A stretch of 64,000 bases of DNA. Origin: an uncultured Pseudoteredinibacter sp. GTDB lineage: Bacteria > Pseudomonadota > Gammaproteobacteria > Pseudomonadales > Cellvibrionaceae. The notes beneath the pieces were generated by a model. The model ran no database searches. It saw nothing but the letters and a program-made list of their open reading frames with translations, and was not told the DNA's origin. A program made the position numbers and the translations under genes. The stretch spans positions 186,001 through 250,000 of the forward strand of contig NZ_CANMSS010000004.1 in the NCBI RefSeq assembly GCF_947500695.1. The letters are read 5' to 3'. Below are positions 8,504-16,215 of the stretch, in pieces. The first letter of the stretch is position 1. Every line of letters starts with the position of its first letter.

Positions 8504-9069
8504 TGGAAATAGAAAAGTGTAATATTCCTGAGGTTTTGCTACTCAAACCAAGAGTTTTTGGCGATGAGCGTGGTTTTTTTCTAGAGACCTTTCGCCAAAG
8601 CTGGTTTGAAGAGCAGGGGCTAGATTATCAGTTTGTTCAAGATAACCACAGTTCATCTGCCAAGGGTGTTTTGCGTGGTTTGCATTATCAAATGGAGCAA
8701 ACACAGGGCAAACTCGTTCGAGTTGTTCGTGGTGAAGTATTTGATGTCGCCGTCGATATGCGTCAAGGCTCACCAACATTTGGGCAGTACGCATCGGCGA
8801 TTTTGTCTGAAGAGAACAAGCACTTGTTCTGGGTGCCCCCCGGCTTTGCTCATGGCTTTTTAGTACTCAGCGAGATGGCTGAGTTTGTATACAAGTGTAC
8901 AGACTACTACCACCCCGAAAGCGAGGCATCGCTGCGTTGGGATGACCCAGCGGTGGCAATTGATTGGCCACTTGCGCAACATGGCATAAGCGCCCCAAGT
9001 TTGTCAGATAAAGACAAAGATGGATTCTTATTGGCCGACGCGCCGACCTTTGATAGTGAGAAATTCTAG
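8503..9069 (+). CDS. rmlC: dTDP-4-dehydrorhamnose 3,5-epimerase
   Basis: RmlC is the cupin-fold epimerase acting on dTDP-4-dehydro-6-deoxyglucose at C3 and C5, the third reaction of the rhamnose pathway. The 188-residue length is standard. The family block GVLRGLHYQ carries the catalytic His61, followed by GKLVRVVRGEVFDVAVDMR and VPPGFAHGF, the usual core of the fold. Its start overlaps the end of rmlA by one base. Confidence 0.97.
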   Translation: MEIEKCNIPEVLLLKPRVFGDERGFFLETFRQSWFEEQGLDYQFVQDNHSSSAKGVLRGLHYQMEQTQGKLVRVVRGEVFDVAVDMRQGSPTFGQYASAILSEENKHLFWVPPGFAHGFLVLSEMAEFVYKCTDYYHPESEASLRWDDPAVAIDWPLAQHGISAPSLSDKDKDGFLLADAPTFDSEKF

Positions 9070-9100
9070 CGGTGAAATTAATTTTGGGTTTTAAGTGTCC

Positions 9101-9964
9101 ATGAAGATACTGATTACCGGTGGCAGCGGGCAACTGGGCTATCATTTGCAGAAGATCGCTGTCAGAGACGATAAGTACCAAGTTCTCAGTCCTGGTAGCG
9201 CTGAGTTTGACCTAGCGAATCCCAAGGCCATTGAATCTTTTTTGACGTCAAATAAGCCCGATGTGATTATCAATGCGGCGGCTTATACAGCGGTTGATAA
9301 AGCCGAAACCGAGATTGATCTTGCAATGGCAATCAATGGTGTCGCAGTTGAAACTCTTGCTAATTACAGCATAGAGCAACAATGCCCCTTGATCCAAGTT
9401 TCCACGGATTTTGTATTTGATGGCCAGCAGGGCAAGCCTTATGCTCCTGATACAAGGTGTCAGCCTCTGGGTGTTTATGGTGAAAGTAAACATTTAGGTG
9501 AGCAGGCTGCGCTGAGATCTCCATATGCCAAGGTGGTGCGTACCTCATGGGTATACAGTGAGCATGGTACTAACTTTGTGAAAACCATGCTGCGTTTAGC
9601 CGCAGAGCGGGATCAGCTAAGCGTGGTGGCTGACCAAATCGGTAGCCCGAGTTACGCCGGAAATCTTGCTCAGTTTATTTGGCATTTAATAGAAAACCCT
9701 AGTGATCAAACTGTTTTACATTGCAGCGATGCCGGCGTTTGTAGCTGGTATGATTTTGCTCATAGTGTTTTTGACTTGGCAAGCTCCATGGGCAAGTTAA
9801 AAAGTGTGCCGCAGCTTACACCCATTAGAAGTGATGAATACCCAACCGCCGCAAAACGCCCTTCCTACAGCGTATTAGATTGTAGTGAAAGTTATAAATC
9901 AGTAGGACTTGTGCCGCAACAATGGCGTGAGGCCTTAACGGTAATGTTAGAAAAGCTTAACTAG
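9101..9964 (+). CDS. rmlD: dTDP-4-dehydrorhamnose reductase
   Basis: RmlD reduces dTDP-4-dehydrorhamnose to dTDP-L-rhamnose with NAD(P)H, the last pathway step. It is an extended short-chain dehydrogenase with an N-terminal GGSGQLGYHL nucleotide-binding loop, the INAAAYTAVDKAE segment, and the active-site YGESKHLGE (Tyr-x-x-x-Lys). I choose ATG at 9101 (287 residues); a GTG at 9095 would add two residues. It follows rmlC after 31 bases. Confidence 0.96.
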   Translation: MKILITGGSGQLGYHLQKIAVRDDKYQVLSPGSAEFDLANPKAIESFLTSNKPDVIINAAAYTAVDKAETEIDLAMAINGVAVETLANYSIEQQCPLIQVSTDFVFDGQQGKPYAPDTRCQPLGVYGESKHLGEQAALRSPYAKVVRTSWVYSEHGTNFVKTMLRLAAERDQLSVVADQIGSPSYAGNLAQFIWHLIENPSDQTVLHCSDAGVCSWYDFAHSVFDLASSMGKLKSVPQLTPIRSDEYPTAAKRPSYSVLDCSESYKSVGLVPQQWREALTVMLEKLN

Positions 9965-9989
9965 CTAGAACTATTTCTGAGTGAAAAAT

Positions 9990-11033
9990 ATGAAAACTCT
10001 ATTGGTAACCGGTGGCGCAGGTTTTATCGGTTCTAATTTTTGTCACTATTGGGCAAAGCACTATCCACAAGACAAAATTGTTGTACTTGATGCCTTAACG
10101 TACGCGGGTCATGAAGAATATCTTAGTGATCTCAAAGATAGCGTTGGCCTAGAATTTGTCCATGGTGATATATGCGATTATTCCTTGTTAGAAGCCTTGT
10201 TTGAAAAGTACCCCTTTGATCATATTGTGCATTTTGCAGCGGAATCTCATGTTGATCGCTCGATTACAGGTCCTGATGCTTTTATTGAAACCAATATTAT
10301 TGGTACCCATAACCTATTAAAGCTGGCGAAGCTACACTGGTTAGATAAGGGCGTTGCGGAGCACCGTTTTCATCATGTGTCTACCGATGAAGTTTACGGC
10401 AGTTTGGAAGCGGATGACCCAGCCTTTAGTGAGTGTACGGCCTTTGCACCAAACTCTCCGTACTCGGCAAGTAAAGCGGCATCCGACCATCTTGTTAGAG
10501 CTTATCATCATACCTATGGTTTGAATGTAAGCACCAGTAACTGTTCTAACAACTACGGCCCAAGACAAGACAAAGAAAAGCTTATACCTCTAATCATTCA
10601 CAATATCTTGAACGGAAAAGCCTTACCTATTTATGGCGATGGTATGAATATTAGGGATTGGTTGTATGTGGATGATCATTGTTATGCGATTGATTTAATA
10701 CTGCAGCAAGGCATAAATGGCGAAGTGTATAATGTTGGCGGTGAAAACGAATGGGCTAATTTACATATCGTAGAATTAATTTGCGATCTTATCGATAAGA
10801 AGCTTTCAAGCGAGCCTGCTTACCTGGCGCAGTTCCCTGACTCACCAGTAGCTAAAGGTAATAAAGCACGGGACTTGATCAGCTTTGTTAAAGATCGGGC
10901 TGGGCATGATCGTCGTTACGCTATCGATCCAAGCAAGTGTCATGCGGAGCTCAATTACCATCCTAGAGAAACCTTTGAAACAGGCATAGCCAAAACACTC
11001 GACTGGTATTTGGCAGAAGCCATCAAGGTTTAG
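9990..11033 (+). CDS. rmlB: dTDP-glucose 4,6-dehydratase
   Basis: RmlB converts dTDP-glucose to dTDP-4-dehydro-6-deoxyglucose, the second step of the pathway. It shows the Rossmann loop TGGAGFIGSNF, the catalytic STDEVYGS segment (Thr-Asp-Glu), and the Tyr-x-x-x-Lys site SPYSASKAASD, with NNYGPRQ after it. With ATG at 9990 it has 347 residues, close to the family norm; a GTG at 9981 would add three. The whole four-gene set is present, so the cell should make dTDP-L-rhamnose from this locus alone. Confidence 0.97.
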   Translation: MKTLLVTGGAGFIGSNFCHYWAKHYPQDKIVVLDALTYAGHEEYLSDLKDSVGLEFVHGDICDYSLLEALFEKYPFDHIVHFAAESHVDRSITGPDAFIETNIIGTHNLLKLAKLHWLDKGVAEHRFHHVSTDEVYGSLEADDPAFSECTAFAPNSPYSASKAASDHLVRAYHHTYGLNVSTSNCSNNYGPRQDKEKLIPLIIHNILNGKALPIYGDGMNIRDWLYVDDHCYAIDLILQQGINGEVYNVGGENEWANLHIVELICDLIDKKLSSEPAYLAQFPDSPVAKGNKARDLISFVKDRAGHDRRYAIDPSKCHAELNYHPRETFETGIAKTLDWYLAEAIKV

Positions 11034-11037
11034 TACT

Positions 11038-11910
11038 TTGCAAGCTCCACATTTAAGCGCGTCGGTTGTTCTCTATTTCACCAAGACCGACGTGTTGAAT
11101 CAACAGCTAGATTCTTTGCTGAAGGCAATGACTGAATTTTGCAAAGAACATTCTGGTGCTAGCTTAACGCTATATTGGATTGATAACAGCGTAGATGAAA
11201 ATTATCACCAGTCCTTGCTTGATTTAATTGACGGTAGAGAGCTGCCTGGAAATATTATCCTCAAGTTGATTCGAAGCCAGGAGAATCGTGGTTATGGGGA
11301 GGCTCACAATCAAGCTTTGCAGCGCCTAGAAAATGGCACTGACTTCGATACAGCCAACGAGAGCTTCGACTCTAAAAAGCCGTCACATGACTACCATCTA
11401 TTGTTAAACCCTGATGTCTATCTATCGAAAACGTGTCTGCTCGAATGTTTCCAGCAAATGGAGCTTGCTCCCAAGATAGGTCTGCTCACCGGCAAGATTA
11501 GCGATAACTATGAGTCAGTACCACATGTGGCCAAGCGCTTTCCGGGTATAAGGCCCTTGTTGGGCAGGTATTTGCGCCTTCCAATTTGGTTGCAGCAGCA
11601 ACAAAAATACATCTATGCCGACAAAGACTCTAAGAAAGCTTTCGATGCGGAGTTAGCTGGTGGCTGTTTTTACTTTTGCCGGCTGTCGGCATTGCGCTCA
11701 GTCGCTGGCTTTGATGAGCGTTATTTTTTGTATTTTGAAGACTTTGATTTATGCCAAAGACTGCGTAATCAGGCGTGGATTTTACGCTATAGCCCTGACA
11801 TCACGTTTCAGCATGACGGCGGTGGGGTAAAAGCCAAATCATTTCGCCATCAGTGGTTTTTCTTCTGCTCTGCCCTACGGTTTTACAGTTGCCATGGCTG
11901 GCGTTGGTGA
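11038..11910 (+). CDS. GT2 family glycosyltransferase, probable rhamnosyltransferase
   Basis: The 290-residue protein is a GT-A fold family 2 glycosyltransferase. It has the N-terminal ASVVLYF strand, the nucleotide-sugar site LLLNPDVYLS near the middle, and the family 2 acceptor segment ELAGGCFYFCRLSAL...GFDERYFLYFEDFDLCQRL. It has no transmembrane helix and probably works at the inner face of the membrane. Its place four bases after rmlB suggests that it transfers rhamnose to a lipid-linked or cell-surface glycan, as WbbL-type enzymes do. The start is a TTG at 11038, since the next Met lies beyond the first conserved strand. Confidence 0.85.
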   Translation: MQAPHLSASVVLYFTKTDVLNQQLDSLLKAMTEFCKEHSGASLTLYWIDNSVDENYHQSLLDLIDGRELPGNIILKLIRSQENRGYGEAHNQALQRLENGTDFDTANESFDSKKPSHDYHLLLNPDVYLSKTCLLECFQQMELAPKIGLLTGKISDNYESVPHVAKRFPGIRPLLGRYLRLPIWLQQQQKYIYADKDSKKAFDAELAGGCFYFCRLSALRSVAGFDERYFLYFEDFDLCQRLRNQAWILRYSPDITFQHDGGGVKAKSFRHQWFFFCSALRFYSCHGWRW

Positions 11911-12030
11911 TTGCCATGGTCCTCCTTTAAAAGTGTGCGCTGGCTCTCAAAACCAAACAAGCCCTAATGAATATTACTGAGTAGCCACTCTTGAGTTTCG
12001 TTAGATCTACATAACTATGTAGGTGACTTC

Positions 12031-13071
12031 ATGAGATTCAAATTCCTTAGTTTTACTGCGCTGGCCGCATTGACCTTAAGTTCGGTTTTGCAAGCAGCAG
12101 ATCTTCCACTAGAGCGAGATATTCTTGCTCGCTTGCAGCAACTTTCCGAAAATAACGCCTTGTTGGTGCAAGACAGAGAAAGCAGTCTGCAAGATTTTGA
12201 GCGTAAACTTAATGCCGCCAGGGGGGACTTGGCTAATCTGAGAGTAGAGCTTCAAGATAAGGAGCAGGAGCTGGCCCAAGTTACTGCGGCAGGTGAATCC
12301 CAAGCTAGGCAGCGTAAATTGGCAGAGCATGCACTTGCTATGGCTAAACGAGGCGTTAAGAATCGCCAGAAACGTGTAGAGCGAATTGAGGGCAAGTTAA
12401 GCCAAGAGAAGATTTTACTTGAACAAGCTCGTAGCCGGCTAAGTAAAAACGGAGTCGACATAGCACGTCAAGAGCTTAAGATTGCTCGCTTAAAAGAAGA
12501 GCAAAAGAAGCAGCAGCTGGCCAAGGCTGCAGAAGCTAAGCGCCAACAAGAAAGAGCCTCTAAGCCGCAAGTCCAGCAAACTTTGGCACAAACTAAACCC
12601 AAGTTAGTTTTGGCTGAGCCTAAGATAGAAAGCAAAGCTCCAGAACCAGTTCCAGTACAAGAGCTACCCTCTACTGCGGTAAAGCAATCAAATGAACCTG
12701 CGCAAGATCAAGATCAGGAACAAAAACAACAGCTAGCAATGCTGGATGACCTAGCAAGAAAACAAGCCGCAGCAGAAGAGCAGCGTCTTCAAACCGCGCT
12801 CGCTGGGCCTGAAAGATCGGGTCGCCAACTCTATAAAGGACTACAGATTAAAAGTGATACCGTCGATGGACGCTTTGAGTACTTAGGTAATCATCAGTAT
12901 CGATCTGAAACCGCTGTTACCGCTGGCCGGCATATGTTTACGGTGGGCTCGCACCATTATAGAGGTACAATCCCGAATGCGGATGACGGCCAAATTTATG
13001 TGTTTTTGTACGATACCAGCCGTAAAGGAAAACCGCGTTTAAGCATGTATCGAAAGTCGCTGTTACCATAA
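12031..13071 (+). CDS. Exported coiled-coil protein, paralogue A
   Basis: The 346-residue product has a clear signal peptide (FKFLSFTALAALTLSSVLQA, cleavage about residue 22). A long charged coiled coil (about 25-170) contains the conserved patch AMAKRGVKNRQKRVERIEGK. A Gln/Pro/Lys-rich linker (about 170-265) follows, then a compact C-terminal domain (about 267-346) beginning GRQLYKGLQIK and ending SMYRKSLLP. The 13890-14927 gene has the same layout and the same conserved blocks, so the two are paralogues. I do not recognise the family. It is predicted to be periplasmic; an envelope-associated role is possible but unproven. Its position beside hsp20 suggests a stress link. Confidence 0.75.
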   Translation: MRFKFLSFTALAALTLSSVLQAADLPLERDILARLQQLSENNALLVQDRESSLQDFERKLNAARGDLANLRVELQDKEQELAQVTAAGESQARQRKLAEHALAMAKRGVKNRQKRVERIEGKLSQEKILLEQARSRLSKNGVDIARQELKIARLKEEQKKQQLAKAAEAKRQQERASKPQVQQTLAQTKPKLVLAEPKIESKAPEPVPVQELPSTAVKQSNEPAQDQDQEQKQQLAMLDDLARKQAAAEEQRLQTALAGPERSGRQLYKGLQIKSDTVDGRFEYLGNHQYRSETAVTAGRHMFTVGSHHYRGTIPNADDGQIYVFLYDTSRKGKPRLSMYRKSLLP

Positions 13072-13122
13072 GAACAGCTATAGAGGCGCTTGTTGGCGTC
13101 TCGATTAAATTTTAACACGCCT

Positions 13123-13150
13123 CTTGATATCCTACTTTATAGCCCCATAT
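13123..13150 (+). promoter_or_regulatory. Sigma32-type heat-shock promoter of hsp20
   Basis: CTTGATA at 13123-13129, a 13-base spacer and CCCCATAT at 13143-13150 match the RpoH consensus (CTTGAAA, 13-15 bases, CCCCATNT) at all but one important position. Transcription would start near 13157, exactly at the first hairpin of the leader. Confidence 0.8.
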
Positions 13151-13155
13151 AGATA

Positions 13156-13259
13156 GTAAGCCCGCCTGATGGGGGCTTACTAACCAGACAGCAATGGCGC
13201 TGTCTCCTTGCTAGGACTGAAAGTCTAGCAACTATAGATATTGCTTATTTAAAGGATAT
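13156..13259 (+). promoter_or_regulatory. ROSE-like RNA thermometer in the hsp20 leader
   Basis: Four consecutive hairpins are readable: GTAAGCCC/GGGCTTAC (13156-13180), AGACAGC/GCTGTCT (13186-13205), TTGCTAG(G)ACT/AGTCTAGCAA (13208-13231), and ATATT(G)CT/AGGATAT (13238-13259). In the last, the Shine-Dalgarno AGGA (13253-13256) is fully paired, with a single bulged G inside the TTGCT sequence. That is the hallmark of ROSE thermometers upstream of small heat-shock genes, where heating melts the helix and frees the ribosome site. The ATG follows six bases later. Confidence 0.75.
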
Positions 13260-13264
13260 TTCTT

Positions 13265-13705
13265 ATGCGTAATTTTGATTTGACGCCACTATACCGTTCT
13301 TCTATTGGCTTCGACCGTATGGCCAATATATTAGACAGCTTGAGTGCTACCGAACAAAACCAGCCAAGCTACCCACCGTATAATATTGAGCTGACCGGTG
13401 AGGATAAGTATCGAATCACCATGGCAGTGGCCGGTTTTTCGGAAGCAGAGCTAGGTATCGAGGTAGAAGAAAACAAGTTGTCGATTTCTGGCAAAAAAGA
13501 GCCTAGCACAGAGGATAAAACCTATCTGCATCAAGGCATCGCCGCCAGAAATTTCGATCGCCGCTTTCAATTGGCGGATCATGTTCGAGTTGAGCATGCC
13601 CATATAGAGAATGGCCTTTTACATATCGACTTACGCAGAGAAATACCTGAAGCGATGAAACCACGTAGCATCGCAATTTCTAAGACAGGCTTGCTGGAGT
13701 CGTAA
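13265..13705 (+). CDS. ibpA: Small heat-shock protein, Hsp20/IbpA family
   Basis: This ATP-independent holdase binds unfolding proteins and passes them to DnaK/ClpB. The 146-residue protein starts with the IbpA-type MRNFDLTPLYRSSIGFDRM. The alpha-crystallin domain (about 35-130) follows, with YNIELTGEDKYRITMAVAGFSEAEL and KTYLHQGIAARNFDRRFQLADHV, and a C-terminal KPRSIAIS tail carries an I-x-I/V-like anchor. Control is unusually legible: a sigma32 promoter and a ROSE-like leader upstream, and a strong terminator downstream. It is flanked on both sides by genes for the exported coiled-coil paralogues. The symbol is by family resemblance. Confidence 0.93.
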   Translation: MRNFDLTPLYRSSIGFDRMANILDSLSATEQNQPSYPPYNIELTGEDKYRITMAVAGFSEAELGIEVEENKLSISGKKEPSTEDKTYLHQGIAARNFDRRFQLADHVRVEHAHIENGLLHIDLRREIPEAMKPRSIAISKTGLLES

Positions 13706-13723
13706 AGATCTCCCATTGGCCTT

Positions 13724-13760
13724 AAAAAAGCCTGTACCTTTCGGGGTACAGGCTTTTTTT
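13724..13760 (+). terminator. hsp20 terminator
   Basis: GCCTGTACC and GGTACAGGC pair around a short loop, with A6 before and T7 after: a strong intrinsic terminator. Confidence 0.93.
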
Positions 13761-13889
13761 GTGAAACTTGTCTCATAGGGTGATTGTTTTTGCCATAGAG
13801 CTTGGCGGCTTTCGCCTATTATAATTTGTCACTTAAGACGTTAGGGTAGGCCCCAGTTTTTAACTCTTAAAATATTATAGTGACATGTT

Positions 13890-14927
13890 ATGAATGCCAC
13901 AGCCATAGCCGCAATTTTGTTATCTTTGTGTGTTTTTTGTTCGGTTTCTTATGCCCAATCTATTGAGCAGGAAATCAAAGCCACACAGCAATCCATCAAG
14001 CAGACCCAAAGACGCATCCCGCAAATGGACGCCCTTGCAGAAGAGCTAGAACTCGAAATACAAGGCTTTTCGCGAAAGCTTGACTCAGCTGAGCAAGATC
14101 TAGCTAAATCCAATCGCGATGCTGCAACTACTCAATCCGCCTTGCAGACGACCAAGTCTGCTCACCAAGCACAAGCTTCACAAGATACTGATCGTGCACT
14201 GCGCAAGGCTGAGCATGCTTATGCAATGGCTGAACGAGGAGTTAAGAATCGCAGTAAGCGGGTAGAGCGAATTCAAGGCAAATATCAGGAATTGTTGCTG
14301 AGCAAGGAGCGTTTAGCGCAACAGCGTAAATCACTCAGCACGCAATTAAATACGCAGAATTCAAAGCTGAAACAGCTTCAGAAAAGTTTAGTCGAACAGC
14401 AAAAACAAGTTCAGTTAGTCGCACTGGAAGATCAGCGCGCTAAAGAATTGGCTGAGCAAAATCGCGCACAGCAATTGGCCGCTCAAAGGCTAGAAAGTGA
14501 GCGACGAGAGGCTGAGCTAAAGCAGGCGACTATTGTGCAAACTATGGCTAAGCAAGCGGCTGCGCAAAAAAGCGAGCCAAATGATTTGAGCGCTGAATAT
14601 CAGGCCGCTAGATCTAAAGCTGAATCCTTAATGGTTTCGGTTACGCAGGATATTGAGAGCAAACCCGGGCGCAAGCCGCTCTATAAGCGCCTGACCTTAA
14701 AAGGGCAAAAGTTAATCACAGTGCCCTTTGAATTTATGGGAGCAAACTACTATCGAGCTGAGACCCGGATAAGCTCAGGAGATCAGTTTTTTGAAGTGTC
14801 AAAAAACCGCTTTAAGCGAAATTTACCTGAGGCTGACGACGGCCAGGTCTATGTATTTATCTATCAGGCGAAATCGGCGTCTCGAGGCATCTTAAATTAT
14901 TACAAAAAGTCTCTGCTTGAAAAGTAA
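13890..14927 (+). CDS. Exported coiled-coil protein, paralogue B
   Basis: The 345-residue protein has a signal peptide (AAILLSLCVFCSVSYAQ, cleavage about residue 22) and a long Gln/Lys-rich coiled coil (about 24-230). It shares with its paralogue at 12031-13071 the patch AMAERGVKNRSKRVERIQGK and the C-terminal domain (about 263-345): LYKRLTLKG...YRAETR...LPEADDGQVYVFIY...YYKKSLLEK. The two are otherwise diverged, mostly in the coiled coil. No transmembrane anchor is seen apart from the signal. The function is unknown. It has its own unit after the hsp20 terminator, so co-regulation with hsp20 is not shown. Confidence 0.75.
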   Translation: MNATAIAAILLSLCVFCSVSYAQSIEQEIKATQQSIKQTQRRIPQMDALAEELELEIQGFSRKLDSAEQDLAKSNRDAATTQSALQTTKSAHQAQASQDTDRALRKAEHAYAMAERGVKNRSKRVERIQGKYQELLLSKERLAQQRKSLSTQLNTQNSKLKQLQKSLVEQQKQVQLVALEDQRAKELAEQNRAQQLAAQRLESERREAELKQATIVQTMAKQAAAQKSEPNDLSAEYQAARSKAESLMVSVTQDIESKPGRKPLYKRLTLKGQKLITVPFEFMGANYYRAETRISSGDQFFEVSKNRFKRNLPEADDGQVYVFIYQAKSASRGILNYYKKSLLEK

Positions 14928-14933
14928 TCGCTG

Positions 14934-14955
14934 GGCTCAGCATTGCTGAGCCTTT
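14934..14955. terminator. Bidirectional terminator between convergent genes
   Basis: GGCTCAG and CTGAGCC pair around CATTG, followed by TTTA on the + strand, seven bases after the coiled-coil stop and next to the end of the leftward AraC-type gene. Confidence 0.6.
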
Positions 14956-15943
14956 ATTGATTGGCAGAGAAAAGCTTAGCTCGCACGGTTGTGCGATATT
15001 CGCTCGGTGTGGTTGCTAAGAGCTTTTTGAATAGACCGGTAAAATGCCCCATATCTTGATAGCCAACCCGAAAAGCAATTTCATTGATGGACAGATTGCT
15101 GGTCTTGAGTAGATCCTTTGCCGTTTCAATGCGTACTTCTTGCAAGTATTGTAGCGGCGATTTACCCGTTGCTCCTTTAAAGCGGCGATTGAATGTTCGC
15201 ACGCTCATATCAAACTTCTCTGCGACATCACTTAGCTTTACTTCTTTGCCGTAATTGTCTTGCAGCCAAATCTGAGCTTGCACAATATCTTCATCGGGGT
15301 GATTGTTTGAGCAGCCCTCAAAGAATCCGCTTTCCTCGTATGAGCGTCTGATTTCATGGGAGAAATGACGCTCTACATGGTTTGCTGTAGGGCGGTCATA
15401 CAATCGCTGAATAAAGTGAACGGTCAGATCTGCCAGGGCATTTACACTGGCTGCACAATATAGATTCGAAGCTTGGGTAATAAAATACTGCCGCTTTAGC
15501 TGTACTTTTGGGTAATCCCTTTGAAACTGATCGAAATAGTGCCAGTGTGTGGTGGCCGGTTTACCATCCAAAAGACCTGCCTCGGCCAATAGGCAGCAGC
15601 CTGTTCCAACTGCACTGATGGTGGCACCACTCTCATAATGTTGGCGCAACCAGCTTAAAAGTTGAGGTTGCTTTCTCATTAAGGGGCGAGGGTTTCGCCA
15701 TAGCGCGGGCAGGTAGATCATATCGCTTTGATCAACCTCAGGTAAGCTGAGGTCAGGTTGAAATGAGAAGCCAGCTCGAGTGCTAACCGCCTTTCTTTCG
15801 ATCGCAGCCGTTTGAATGGTCAGCCTTTCTGCATTGCGGTTTTGTGCCAGTGCGGCCGATTCGGCTGCGCGCAGCATTTCAATAGGCAAGGTGGTGCCGG
15901 TCGCTAGCATGTGGTCACATAAAACAAAGGTAATCGTTGGCAC
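14954..15943 (-). CDS. GlxA family AraC-type transcriptional regulator
   Basis: The 329-residue protein has an N-terminal DJ-1/PfpI-like domain (about 1-170), including a small-residue Cys site in AVGTGCCLLAEAGLLDG. A C-terminal AraC DNA-binding domain (about 220-320) follows, with two helix-turn-helix units: VKLSDVAEKFDMSVRTFNRRFK and the IAFRVGYQDMGHFTGLFKK hallmark. It starts at a GTG with TAGGAG in front. Relatives control catabolic genes such as arginine or carnitine use, but the target here cannot be read. It is divergent from fabY, with 272 bases between holding two similar TATTGGC(T/C)AAA boxes (about 16022 and 16081) as possible sites. Confidence 0.88.
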   Translation of the reverse strand: MPTITFVLCDHMLATGTTLPIEMLRAAESAALAQNRNAERLTIQTAAIERKAVSTRAGFSFQPDLSLPEVDQSDMIYLPALWRNPRPLMRKQPQLLSWLRQHYESGATISAVGTGCCLLAEAGLLDGKPATTHWHYFDQFQRDYPKVQLKRQYFITQASNLYCAASVNALADLTVHFIQRLYDRPTANHVERHFSHEIRRSYEESGFFEGCSNNHPDEDIVQAQIWLQDNYGKEVKLSDVAEKFDMSVRTFNRRFKGATGKSPLQYLQEVRIETAKDLLKTSNLSINEIAFRVGYQDMGHFTGLFKKLLATTPSEYRTTVRAKLFSANQ

Positions 15944-16215
15944 AGTTAACTCCTAACACTCAAATTACTGGGCTAAATGCTTTGAAAATGGCATGAAAAT
16001 AAATCATGGCCACTATGCCTGTAATATTGGCTAAAGTTGCCCCTGGGTGGTTATGGTTATTCTGGTCTTAATTATTGCTATATTGGCCAAAAAAGCTCAT
16101 AAATGGAACGAGTGGCGCTTTTCCCGAAGGTGCTGGCTGAAATCACAAAATTATTGCGTTCATAGATTCATAAAATAATCCCTTCAGTTGTCTCTGCAAA
16201 TAATTGGGGTTGTCT

